Shown piece after piece: positions 1-8,079 of a stretch of DNA of 51,298 nucleotides (position 1 is the stretch's first letter; every line of letters starts with the position of its first letter). The translations under genes were made by a program, and so were the position numbers. Under the pieces are notes generated by a model. That model made no database searches. It saw only the letters and a program-made list of their open reading frames with translations, and was not told the origin of the DNA. Source of the stretch: a bacterium (lineage in GTDB: Bacteria > KSB1 > UBA2214); contig JAKQKF010000278.1 of NCBI GenBank assembly GCA_029560815.1, positions 1 to 51,298 of the forward strand. The letters run 5' to 3'.

Positions 1-2
1 CC

Positions 3-572
3 TTGTCTGACGGCAACGCGAAGAAGATGATTAAAAAACTGGGTTTTGCAGAACTGGAAGCAGAGCGCCGCGAGCGAGCCGGCCGGGAGAAGGAAAACCC
101 TCCCGCGATGACGGCGCTGCTGGATGATATCCGCAGCCTCCATAATGTCGGGGCCATCTTCCGGACGGCCGACGGCGCGCAGTTCGGCCACCTTTATCTC
201 TGCGGCATCACCGGCACCCCCCCCCGCAACGAGATCCGCAAGACCAGTCTCGGCGCCGAGGAGAACGTGCCCTGGAGTTTTCACCCGGATCCGGTCGAGC
301 TGGCCGGCCGGCTGCAAGCAGAGGGCTACCAGATCGTCGTGCTCGAACAGACCGATGCCAGCACCGATTTCGGCTCCGCCGCCTACCGTTTTCCGCTCTG
401 TCTGATCATCGGTCATGAATATACGGGCGTGCGCGATGAGCTGGTGGCAATGGCCGATCTGGCGATCGACATCCCGATGGGGGGCTGCAAACACTCGCTC
501 AACGTCTCCGTCGCCTTTGGTATCGCAGCCTATGAAATATCGCGGCGCCGGGATGATATCCGGCGGGGATGA
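3..572 (+). CDS. TrmH/SpoU-family RNA 2'-O-methyltransferase, possibly 5'-partial
   Basis: SPOUT-class enzyme that transfers a methyl group from S-adenosylmethionine to a ribose 2'-OH of rRNA or tRNA. The three SpoU motifs are visible: motif 1 NVGAIFRTADG around residues 48-58 (numbered from the TTG at position 3) with the conserved Asn and Arg; motif 2 LIIGHEYTGV around 136-145; and motif 3 IPMGGCKHSLNVSVAFGIA around 158-176, which forms the trefoil-knot cofactor site. It is a short, single-domain member (about 189 residues). The start is uncertain: a TTG lies at the window edge, an ATG at 27 is an alternative, and a start further left cannot be excluded. The exact RNA target cannot be read from the sequence. 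Confidence 0.85.
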   Translation: MSDGNAKKMIKKLGFAELEAERRERAGREKENPPAMTALLDDIRSLHNVGAIFRTADGAQFGHLYLCGITGTPPRNEIRKTSLGAEENVPWSFHPDPVELAGRLQAEGYQIVVLEQTDASTDFGSAAYRFPLCLIIGHEYTGVRDELVAMADLAIDIPMGGCKHSLNVSVAFGIAAYEISRRRDDIRRG

Positions 573-646
573 TGTTCTAGTTGCCATGCCGGGCCAGGTG
601 TCCGCGGATGCGCATGATTGAGAGGAAAAGAACGAGGAGAGCGAAG

Positions 647-850
647 ATGGCTGAATCGATCCGGACGCGACTCAAAAAAATGAATCCCTTTAGCAAAAGA
701 GGCCTGATTTATACGCTGGTGGGCGTGATTGGACTCGTCGCCGAACTGGTGCGGCATGGCACGCGCCAGCCATTCGGGCTCCTCGTCTGGGCTCTCATCA
801 TCGGCATCGGTCTTTACTATCTATTCATCCTGGCCGGACGCCGGTCCTGA
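647..850 (+). CDS. Small two-helix membrane protein, unknown function
   Basis: A 67-residue protein starting at the ATG at 647, chosen because GAGGAGA at 634-640 is a good ribosome binding site; the longer in-frame ORF start at 581 has none. A basic N-terminus (several Arg/Lys before residue 20) is followed by two hydrophobic stretches, around residues 20-36 and 43-63, separated by a short polar loop with Arg and His. It therefore looks like an inner-membrane hairpin with both ends in the cytoplasm. It sits between the methyltransferase and the enoyl reductase with short gaps and is probably co-transcribed. No family was recognised. Confidence 0.6.
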   Translation: MAESIRTRLKKMNPFSKRGLIYTLVGVIGLVAELVRHGTRQPFGLLVWALIIGIGLYYLFILAGRRS

Positions 851-877
851 TCCATACTCTATTTGCGGGAGACAAAC

Positions 878-1645
878 ATGGGAGCGTTGATGATTGATTT
901 GCGCGGCAAGGCCGCACTGGTCACCGGGGGATCGCGCGGCATCGGCCGGGCGATAGCCCTGCGCCTGGCGGAAGCCGGAGCCGATGTGGCCATCAACTAT
1001 TTACGCCAGCGCACGGCCGCTGAAGAGACGGTCAGGCTGATCGAAAAAACCGGGCAGCGCGCCGTGGCCATCCGCGCCAATGTCGGCGAGGCGGATAACA
1101 TCCCCGGGATGATCAGCGAGATCGGAGCGGCGTTCGGGCGTCTTGATATTCTGGTCAGCAATGCGGCTTCCGGGGTGCTCAAGCCCGCGCTCGAACTCAA
1201 AGAACATCACTGGCACTGGACGATGGATATCAATGCCGGGACGCTTTTACCGCTGACCCAGCACGCCCTGCCTCTGATGGAGGCTCAAGGCGGTCATATC
1301 ATCGCGGTCTCGAGCCTCGGCTCGGTGCGCGCCATCCCCAACTATGCCGCTGTCGGGGCCTCCAAGGCGGCGCTGGAATCGCTCATCCGCCATCTCGCGG
1401 TGGAGCTCGCTGCGCGCAACATTCACGTCAACGCCGTTTCCGCCGGCGTGGTCGATACAGACGCGCTGAAGCACTTTCCCAACCGCGAACAGCTGCTCGA
1501 AACCAGCCGTCAGAAAACCCCTTCCGGAAGGCTGACCACGCCGGAAGATGTGGCCGATGTCGTGCTCATGCTCTGCTCCCCTCTTGCCCAGCAGATCCAC
1601 GGTCAGACCATTGTCGTAGACGGCGGCTATGCCATTACAGGATGA
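878..1645 (+). CDS. fabL: Enoyl-[acyl-carrier-protein] reductase III (FabL-type SDR)
   Basis: A 255-residue short-chain dehydrogenase/reductase with the N-terminal TGGSRGIG nucleotide motif. The catalytic pair is Tyr156...Lys163, i.e. Tyr-x6-Lys. That spacing is typical of enoyl reductases rather than the Tyr-x3-Lys of ketoreductases such as FabG. Stretches NAASGVL, SSLGS and DTDALKHFPNRE match what I recall of Bacillus subtilis FabL, which catalyses the last, NADPH-dependent step of fatty-acid elongation and is poorly sensitive to triclosan. The start is the ATG at 878, behind GGGAG at 867-871; an in-frame TTG at 863 is less likely. The gene ends just before a strong terminator. A different SDR role is possible but less likely given the Tyr-x6-Lys motif. 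Confidence 0.82.
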   Translation: MGALMIDLRGKAALVTGGSRGIGRAIALRLAEAGADVAINYLRQRTAAEETVRLIEKTGQRAVAIRANVGEADNIPGMISEIGAAFGRLDILVSNAASGVLKPALELKEHHWHWTMDINAGTLLPLTQHALPLMEAQGGHIIAVSSLGSVRAIPNYAAVGASKAALESLIRHLAVELAARNIHVNAVSAGVVDTDALKHFPNREQLLETSRQKTPSGRLTTPEDVADVVLMLCSPLAQQIHGQTIVVDGGYAITG

Positions 1646-1683
1646 TGTCTGGTGCTGCTCCCCCTGAACGGGGCGGTCCGGAT

Positions 1684-1736
1684 AAAAACAAAGGCGCGCT
1701 CATCACATGAGGTGATGAGCGCGCCTTTTTGTTTTT
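1684..1736. terminator. Bidirectional intrinsic terminator between convergent genes
   Basis: A perfect 16-bp stem (AAGGCGCGCTCATCAC, 1691-1706, pairing with 1712-1727) with a 5-nt loop. It is flanked by an A-rich run on the left and a T-rich run on the right, so it can end transcription of fabL from the left and of the glucan phosphorylase gene from the right. Confidence 0.92.
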
Positions 1737-1765
1737 CCGCAAGCAGCCCGGCCGGGCCCCGCTTT

Positions 1766-4330
1766 TTACTCCTGGAACCAGGTGATCAGGCCGCTGTCGA
1801 AGGGGTGGGCGATCTCCGGATGATAGGGCATGATCCGGACGGAGAAGCCGTGCTGGCCGGTGGTTTCGCACGGTATGGTCGCCTCGAAGCGGACAACATT
1901 CTTCCGCACCTGTTCGACCTGGTGCATGACCTCGCTCTGCCCGTCGACGATCTCCTCGTCCGAATCGAGTGCTCCGAAATAGACCTCTGCGCGCAGCTCT
2001 TCCGGTTTCAGCCCGTCGCAATTGACCGTGGCGGAGATGCGCAGACGGCCTCCGACGCGGACCTCGTCGCCCTCCTCCGATTCGACCTTGAGGATATGGA
2101 CCTTGCTCCAGAGGCTCTGCACCCGTTCTTTCCAGGCGGCCAGCTCCTTGACGAGCTGCAGCTTGTTGCGGCTCAGTTTCTGCCAGCGCAGCTGGGCGGG
2201 CAGATAGTACTTTTCGAAATAGTCGCGGACCATGCGATTGGTATTGAAAAAGGGGCTGAGGATCTGGATGCTGCTCTTCATCATGGCGATCCATTTGCGC
2301 GGCAGGTTGTTGCTGCTGCGTTCATAGAAGAGCGGGACGATCTCCTGTTCGAGGATGGAGTAGAGAGACTCCACTTCATAGAGATCCTGTTCTTCGGGAT
2401 CGGGGAACTCTTCGCCGCGGCCGATGGCCCAACCCACGGTGTTTTTGTACGCTTCGTCCCACCAGCCGTCGAGGATGCTGAGATTGAGGGCGCCGTTCAG
2501 ACTGGCCTTCATGCCGCTGGTGCCGCTGGCTTCGCGGGGCCGGATGGGGGTGTTAAGCCAGACGTCGACGCCGCGCACCATGCTGGCGGCGACCTCCATG
2601 TCATAGTCTTCGATGAAGACGATGCTGCTGTGGAAATTCTCATCGCGGATGATATTGACGATGTCACGAATGATGCCCTTGCCGATATTGTCGCGCGGAT
2701 GGGCCTTGCCGGCGAAGATGAACTGGACCGGGCGTTCCTTGTTGTTGAGGATGGCTTTAAGGCGGTCGAGGTCCTGGAAGATGAGTTTGGCGCGCTTGTA
2801 GGAGGCGAAGCGGCGCGCAAAGCCGATCGTCAGAGCCTGGGGATCGAGCACTTCATCGGCCTTGGCGATATCTTCGGGCCGGGCGTCGGCGTTTTCGAGC
2901 TGGCGGCGCAGGCGGCCGCGGGCGAAAGCGACCAGCCGTTCGCGGCGACGTTCATGGGTGCGCCAGAGCTCCTCATCGGGGATCTGCTGGATGCGATCCC
3001 AGACGGAATCCTCGGAGGCGATATTGTTCCAGCGCGGTCCAAGATAGCGCTGGAAGAGTTCGGCCATATCTTCGGAGATCCAGGTCGGCAGATGAACGCC
3101 GTTGGTGACGTGGCCGATGGGAACCTCGTTTTCGGGAATATCCGGCCACAGGTGCTGCCACATCCGGCGGGCGACCTCGCCGTGAAGTTTGCTGACGCCG
3201 TTGCTGGCGCTGGACATCTCGATCGCAAAGATGGCCATATTGAATTTGCCGTTGCTATGGGGCCGGCCGATGCCGCCGAGGCGGTGGAACTCCTCCTGCG
3301 AGATCTGCAGGGCGCCGTAATAGTTGCCGATGTAACGGTCGATCAGGCCCAGCTCGAACTCATCAATGCCGGCGGGCACGGGGGTATGGCTGGTGAACAC
3401 GGTGCTGTTGCGGTTGGCTTCCTGGGCTTCCTTGAAGGAGAGTCCCGATTCCTGCATCAGGAGGCGGACGCGCTCCAGGGCCATGAAGGCGGAGTGGCCC
3501 TCGTTCATATGGCAGATATCGGGCCTCAGGCCGAGGCGTTCGAGGGCGCGCAGGCCGCCGATGCCAAGGACGATCTCCTGTTTGATGCGCATCTCCTCCT
3601 CGCCGCCGTAGAGGGAGTCGGTGATATCCTGGTCCTCCGGGCTGTTTTCGGCGAGGTTGGTATCGAGAAGATAGAGGGGGACGCGGCCGACCTGGGCGCA
3701 CCAGATGGCGACATGGACTGTACGCTGCAGGATTTCGACGGTGATGGTTATCGGTTTGCCGTCGGCATCGCATTCCTGCTTGATGGGCATGTTGTAAAAA
3801 TCGTTTTCAGGATAGTTTTCCTGCTGCCAGCCGTCTTTGGAAAGGTACTGATGGAAATAGCCCTTCTGGTAGAGCAGGCCGATGCCGACGAGGGGGATGC
3901 CCAGGTCACTGGCCGATTTCAGGTGATCGGCGGAGAGAACGCCCAGTCCGCCGGAATAGAGAGGCAGGCCTTCATTCAGGCCGTATTCCATCGAGAAATA
4001 GGCGATGCGGAAGTTTTTCTGCTGGGGATATTTTTTCTGGAACCAGGATTTTTGCGAGAGGTAATTTTCCAGAGCAGTGCGGGTGCGCTGGAGATGCGCG
4101 AGATAGCCGTCATCCCTGGCGCGCGCTTCAAGACGGGCCTGGTCGATGCTTCCGAGCAGGAGCACAGGATTATGTCCGGAGCTCTCCCAGAGATCACGAT
4201 CGAGGCGGCGGAAGAGGTTGCGGAGGTCATAGTCCCAGGTCCAGTAGAGGTTATAGGCGAGGTCGCGCAGGGCGTTGAGTTCCACGGGCAGGGAGGGCAC
4301 TACCTTGTACTTTTGAATGGAGACGGCCAT
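1766..4330 (-). CDS. glgP: Alpha-glucan phosphorylase (GT35, short GlgP type)
   Basis: Releases glucose-1-phosphate from storage or maltodextrin alpha-1,4-glucans using phosphate and pyridoxal phosphate. The 854-residue protein has the N-terminal domain typical of this subgroup (DUF3417-like, NLYWTWDYDLRNLF near residue 30) and then the GT-B catalytic part. That part includes HMNEGHSAFMALERV, NGVHLPTWI, RFASYKRA and the PLP-lysine motif EASGTSGMKASLNG (Lys608). The start is the ATG at 4330 (MAVSIQKYK), with AAGGA a short distance upstream; the ORF is open for 42 more codons but those look non-coding. A sigma-70-like promoter with an operator-like palindrome lies 43-71 bp upstream. The gene is monocistronic and ends at the shared terminator. 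Confidence 0.93.
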   Translation of the reverse strand: MAVSIQKYKVVPSLPVELNALRDLAYNLYWTWDYDLRNLFRRLDRDLWESSGHNPVLLLGSIDQARLEARARDDGYLAHLQRTRTALENYLSQKSWFQKKYPQQKNFRIAYFSMEYGLNEGLPLYSGGLGVLSADHLKSASDLGIPLVGIGLLYQKGYFHQYLSKDGWQQENYPENDFYNMPIKQECDADGKPITITVEILQRTVHVAIWCAQVGRVPLYLLDTNLAENSPEDQDITDSLYGGEEEMRIKQEIVLGIGGLRALERLGLRPDICHMNEGHSAFMALERVRLLMQESGLSFKEAQEANRNSTVFTSHTPVPAGIDEFELGLIDRYIGNYYGALQISQEEFHRLGGIGRPHSNGKFNMAIFAIEMSSASNGVSKLHGEVARRMWQHLWPDIPENEVPIGHVTNGVHLPTWISEDMAELFQRYLGPRWNNIASEDSVWDRIQQIPDEELWRTHERRRERLVAFARGRLRRQLENADARPEDIAKADEVLDPQALTIGFARRFASYKRAKLIFQDLDRLKAILNNKERPVQFIFAGKAHPRDNIGKGIIRDIVNIIRDENFHSSIVFIEDYDMEVAASMVRGVDVWLNTPIRPREASGTSGMKASLNGALNLSILDGWWDEAYKNTVGWAIGRGEEFPDPEEQDLYEVESLYSILEQEIVPLFYERSSNNLPRKWIAMMKSSIQILSPFFNTNRMVRDYFEKYYLPAQLRWQKLSRNKLQLVKELAAWKERVQSLWSKVHILKVESEEGDEVRVGGRLRISATVNCDGLKPEELRAEVYFGALDSDEEIVDGQSEVMHQVEQVRKNVVRFEATIPCETTGQHGFSVRIMPYHPEIAHPFDSGLITWFQE

Positions 4331-4372
4331 AATATAATCCTTGTTAATGAAGCCGGAAGAAAATATTTCATA

Positions 4373-4401
4373 AAGATAGTGAAAAAAGCGCTTCCAATCA
4401 A
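4373..4401 (-). promoter_or_regulatory. Predicted sigma-70-type promoter of glgP with embedded AAGCGCTT palindrome
   Basis: Read on the minus strand, TTGATT (4396-4401), a 17-bp spacer and TATCTT (4373-4378) form a plausible -35/-10 pair about 43 bp upstream of the glgP start codon. The spacer contains the palindrome AAGCGCTT, which resembles the core of LacI/GalR-family operators that control glucan genes. Promoter assignment by eye; the operator is a guess. Confidence 0.4.
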
Positions 4402-4449
4402 GAGAAAATCCGCCCCCGCCGCTGCGCAGAAGATTTTGCAGGGGGATGA

Positions 4450-4466
4450 GTGGCACGACTGTTGCA
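4450..4466 (+). promoter_or_regulatory. Consensus sigma-54 (-24/-12) promoter
   Basis: GTGGCACGACTGTTGCA matches the consensus YTGGCACGRNNNTTGCW at every position but the first, with the diagnostic GG-N10-GC spacing (GG 4452-4453, GC 4464-4465). It faces rightward into the secreted-protein operon starting at 4774, with a predicted start site near 4477 and hence a leader of about 300 nt. The rest of the 443-bp gap (4331-4773) holds the glgP promoter and the hairpin at 4601-4640; I see no gene in it. No enhancer-type palindrome like that upstream of glnN was found nearby. Confidence 0.6.
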
Positions 4467-4600
4467 AAAGAGGAGGTGAACCGGGAAAGGAGAGCGCATC
4501 CGGCGCCTCAGCTCCCGGCCGGGTCAAATCGGCAAAGAGATTAATCACAGAAAAACAATGGTTAGAAGGATACGGGTTGTCGGGTGGATGAGGTGAATGC

Positions 4601-4640
4601 GTAATACAGAACCGGCAGGTCAACGCCGGTTCTGTATTGC
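4601..4640. repeat. Perfect 14-bp inverted repeat (leader hairpin)
   Basis: AATACAGAACCGGC (4603-4616) pairs perfectly with 4625-4638 around an 8-nt loop; one wobble and one GC pair may extend it. There is no T-tract on either side, so it is not an ordinary intrinsic terminator. It lies in the predicted 5' leader of the operon beginning at 4774 and could be an RNA stability or regulatory element, or a protein-binding palindrome. Confidence 0.6.
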
Positions 4641-4773
4641 CCTGAGTTAGCGTATCAGAGAGAGACACTCAGACATCTAGTGCACTGCATGGCAGCTTTG
4701 TTCGGCACCCTGCTCCTCACTCTCGCAAGCATGGCTATTCAACAGGTTCCAACTTCAATGTATGGAGGAAGTG

Positions 4774-6183
4774 ATGAATTCTTCATCTCAGCATCCCATC
4801 CTGCTGGTGGTATTGGCTCTCTTGGTCCTGGCCTCCGGTCTTTTCGCCGCGGCTGGCGATACCTTGTCGGTGGGGAACAGCGCCGGATTACCGGGCATGG
4901 CGGGCTATACCATACCGGTCAACCTGCGGAATGTCACCACGCTCAAGGGCCTGCTCTTCAAGATCAAGGATGTGCCCGATTCGCTGGTGGTCACCAACAT
5001 CGTGACGACGGGGCGAGCCTCGGGATTCCGCACGGAATGGACGACGGTTGCCGGGACGGTCAGGGTCCTGATGTTCCCGACCAATGGTACGACTCCTCTC
5101 ATCACAGCCGGTAACGGGACCATTGCCAACCTCACTGTCTCCGTGAAGAGTGAAGCGGTGCGCGGTGCGAAAGCGACGGTTACTCCCGACAGCGTCCGGG
5201 CCTCCAACAGTGTACAGCAGGCGGTGACGGTCTATGTCAAGAGCGGCTATTTCTGGTACGGGATCAAAGGCGACATCAAGGCGGACGGCCTGATCGATCT
5301 CTTCGATGTTCTGCGCCTCATCGATATTGTCCTCGGCCGGACACCGGCTGCAACCGAATATGAGAGATGGGCCAGTGATCTCAATCTGGATGGCATGATC
5401 GATGTAGCGGACATCACTGCACTGATCGATCTGGCGGTCGCCGCTACGCCCAGAATGGATGATGGCGGGGCGATTTTCGACTATGCCGGCAATGCCGAGC
5501 TGACCATCTCCTCGCTGCCCAAAAATGTCACGGGACCGGTCTCCGTACCCGTGCAGCTGCGCTCCACGGCCCCGGTCAGCGGCCTGCAGTTCGCCTTCAA
5601 GCTTGATTCGCGGCGTTTCCTCGTCTCCAGGCCCAAACTGACCGAGATGAGCAGGAATATGTCGGTGGCGATCCATGCCGATGGCGATCAGGTGCAGGTG
5701 ATGCTCTATAGCTTGAGCGGTGATCCTCTCCCCCTCACGGACGGCATGGTGTTGCAGATCCCGGTGACCATCGCCGAACCCCTGAATGCGGATGAAAAGC
5801 TGGAGATCAGATCGGCGCTGGCCGGTACGGTGGGCGGTGGCAGACTGCAGACCCAGATCGGTGCCGGCGGCGATGTCGTCGCTGCGGCCCCGGAGTCCTT
5901 CGCGCTGATGCAAAACAATCCCAATCCTTTCAATATGTCTACAAAGATCACCTATGAGGTGCCTGCGCTCCGGCAGGGCGCGGCCAATATCAGGCTGCTG
6001 GTTTATAATGCCCAAGGTCAGGAAGTGAGAACTCTGGTTAACGAGAGAAGGAATGCGGGCAGGTATACAGTGAACTGGGATGGCAGGGATGATGCAGGCA
6101 ACTATGTCTCTTCCGGCGTCTACTTTTACAAAATGACTGCTGACAATGTGGTGATCACCAAAAAGCTGGCAGTCACCAAGTAA
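4774..6183 (+). CDS. Secreted cohesin-like/dockerin-like protein with C-terminal sorting domain (protein A)
   Basis: A 469-residue exported protein, start ATG 4774 behind GGAGGAA. Predicted order: signal peptide 1-27 (hydrophobic core, ending FAAA); a cohesin-like beta-sandwich around 28-160 (VNLRNVTTLKGLLFKIKDVP); a dockerin-like pair of Ca-binding loops around 165-222; a second cohesin-like sandwich around 236-355; and a C-terminal domain 375-469 with the FALMQNNPNPFN entry and a GVYFYKM near-end, typical of FlgD-like/type IX sorting domains in FCB bacteria. The second Ca loop (DLNLDGMIDVAD) is canonical; the first has Lys where Asn/Asp is usual. It is the first of four co-directional genes. 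Carbohydrate binding or scaffold roles are inference; no catalytic domain is seen. Confidence 0.7.
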   Translation: MNSSSQHPILLVVLALLVLASGLFAAAGDTLSVGNSAGLPGMAGYTIPVNLRNVTTLKGLLFKIKDVPDSLVVTNIVTTGRASGFRTEWTTVAGTVRVLMFPTNGTTPLITAGNGTIANLTVSVKSEAVRGAKATVTPDSVRASNSVQQAVTVYVKSGYFWYGIKGDIKADGLIDLFDVLRLIDIVLGRTPAATEYERWASDLNLDGMIDVADITALIDLAVAATPRMDDGGAIFDYAGNAELTISSLPKNVTGPVSVPVQLRSTAPVSGLQFAFKLDSRRFLVSRPKLTEMSRNMSVAIHADGDQVQVMLYSLSGDPLPLTDGMVLQIPVTIAEPLNADEKLEIRSALAGTVGGGRLQTQIGAGGDVVAAAPESFALMQNNPNPFNMSTKITYEVPALRQGAANIRLLVYNAQGQEVRTLVNERRNAGRYTVNWDGRDDAGNYVSSGVYFYKMTADNVVITKKLAVTK

Positions 6184-6228
6184 GAGGCTTCCTTCGAGAG
6201 GGATTCACTTTAACGTGAGGAATTTGAG

Positions 6229-8007
6229 ATGAAATCAAGCCGGGCGACTGCCTATGGGGCACTCATAATCTTGGCAGCTTTAGTTGCGCCCGGGCTGGCG
6301 CAGGTTGTGGATGATTTCAACCGGACCAGCCTGGGACCGAATTGGACAGCCGATCCAGAATATGTCATTGCCGGCAATACCCTGGACAACAGCGCGACCG
6401 CGACCGGATGGACCTTTCTGGCTATCTACAGTGCCGCGGTCAATCCCTATCAGGCCCAGTTCACCTGGGCGGCGAGCGCCAATGCGACAGGCATCAACGC
6501 GGGCGGTTTTGCCATGCTGCTCGATGCCGCTTCGGTCACCGCCAATGGCCTGTTGATCTTCCGCCGGGATGCCACCCTGGAGATCAATCCGATCGTCAAC
6601 GGCAATGTCGACCGCACCGTCGTCGTCGACACTACACCGGCGTCACTGCCGGCGCCGGGCCCGGGCAGCGTCATCAAGGTCGTTTTCCGCACGGATGCGA
6701 CCAGAGCCTATTTTGACTATTATGTCAACGGTACCCTTGACGGCACCCTGGACTATCTGCGCTCCAGCCGGCCGGCGATCCCGTCAACCTACTATGCGGG
6801 TGTCAGCCTCTACGGCAACATGCAGAACAATATCGACGATTTCACCGTCTGGGCCCAGGGCATCACCGTCACTTCGCCTAACGGCGGCGAAAACTGGCTG
6901 GCCCGCTCCGTCCATACCATCACCTGGAGCTCGAACAGCTTCACCGGCAATGTGGCGATCGACTACTCGCTGGATGCGGGATCGACCTGGACAGTGATCA
7001 CCGCTTCCACTGCCAACACCGGTTCTTTCACCTGGACCCTGCCGGCGACCCCAACCACCAGCGCACGCGTTCGTGTCCGCGATGCCGCCGACAGCAATCC
7101 GGCCGATGTCAGCAATGCCAACTTTACCATCGCGCCGGAGACGGAGTCGATCACGGTGCTCACGCCCAACGGGGGGGAGAACTGGGAGGTGAATGTCTCC
7201 CGCACCATCACCTGGAGCGCGGCTGCTTCCATCTCCGCTGTGCGCATCTACTATTCCGCGGACAATGGCGCCAACTGGACGATCGTCGTCGCAAGCACGA
7301 CCAACGACGGTTCCTACGACTGGACCACGCCGGCGGCGACGACAACGCAGGGCCTCATCCGTGTCACTGATGCCACCGATAACATGCCCTCCGACGAGAG
7401 TGATGGTCCGTTCTCGATACTGACCCTGGCGACCCTGTACGTCCGTGACACCAGCGGACAGCCGGGATCGACCAATAATCTGGTCGCTGTCGGCCTCGAT
7501 AATATCACACCCGTTCGCGGTGTCTCTTTCAAGCTGATGGATTCACCGGCCTATCTGACGGCCATGAATGTCACTCCCACCGGCCGCGCCGCCGATTTTC
7601 TGGTCACCAAATCGGACAACGGCACCGCTGTGACCATCATGATCGTCAATGTTGCGGGCATCTCGATCCCGGCCGGCAGCGGTCCGATCTGTTTCATCTC
7701 CTATGATGTTTCCGGCGCATCGCCTCTTGGTGAATTTTCGAGTCTGGATTTCTCCAATGTGGTGATGAGCGATGATGTCAACAATGCGATCGTCCCCGAT
7801 CTGCTGCCGGGCCGCTTCTGGTTTGTCAAGATCGGCGATCTGGACAACAGCGGCGCCGTCGATCTGCTCGATATCAACCGCGCGGCGGATATCGTCCTGG
7901 GCAGAGAGCCGGCCGCGACTGAAAACGAAATGATGAGCGGCGACCTCGATCATGATGGGGATATCGACCTGTTCGATCTGTTGACAATTTGGGAACTTGT
8001 CTACTAA
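6229..8007 (+). CDS. Secreted multidomain protein ending in a dockerin-like domain (protein B)
   Basis: A 592-residue exported protein with RBS GAGGAATTTGAG. Order: signal peptide (MKSSRATAYG...GLAQ, about 1-25); a jelly-roll/LamG-like domain about 26-210 starting DDFNRTSLGPNW; two Ig-like repeats about 211-300 and 307-395, each opening with a PNGGENW signature (Kre9/Knh1-like repeats of bacterial surface proteins); a cohesin-like module about 399-533; and a terminal dockerin-like pair with canonical loops DLDNSGAVDLLD and DLDHDGDIDLFD, ending in IWELVY. It has no C-terminal sorting domain, unlike proteins A and D, so anchoring through a partner is an attractive inference. Protein C is a close paralogue of the same design. 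Confidence 0.7.
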   Translation: MKSSRATAYGALIILAALVAPGLAQVVDDFNRTSLGPNWTADPEYVIAGNTLDNSATATGWTFLAIYSAAVNPYQAQFTWAASANATGINAGGFAMLLDAASVTANGLLIFRRDATLEINPIVNGNVDRTVVVDTTPASLPAPGPGSVIKVVFRTDATRAYFDYYVNGTLDGTLDYLRSSRPAIPSTYYAGVSLYGNMQNNIDDFTVWAQGITVTSPNGGENWLARSVHTITWSSNSFTGNVAIDYSLDAGSTWTVITASTANTGSFTWTLPATPTTSARVRVRDAADSNPADVSNANFTIAPETESITVLTPNGGENWEVNVSRTITWSAAASISAVRIYYSADNGANWTIVVASTTNDGSYDWTTPAATTTQGLIRVTDATDNMPSDESDGPFSILTLATLYVRDTSGQPGSTNNLVAVGLDNITPVRGVSFKLMDSPAYLTAMNVTPTGRAADFLVTKSDNGTAVTIMIVNVAGISIPAGSGPICFISYDVSGASPLGEFSSLDFSNVVMSDDVNNAIVPDLLPGRFWFVKIGDLDNSGAVDLLDINRAADIVLGREPAATENEMMSGDLDHDGDIDLFDLLTIWELVY

Positions 8008-8079
8008 TGCAACGGAGAGGGTTTGAGCCTCCTTGCCCTGCTCTGCAAGAAGCGCATGTATTCGAACGTGGGTAGGCTT

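Noticed and set aside
1652..4591. 979-codon plus-strand ORF opposite glgP
   Set aside because: It is an antisense shadow of a clear alpha-glucan phosphorylase; the translation is Asp/Val/Gly-rich without any recognisable motif and arises from GC-rich codon positions.
4680..5114. 144-codon plus-strand ORF overlapping the start of protein A
   Set aside because: Out of frame with the signal-peptide-bearing protein A and without a recognisable product.
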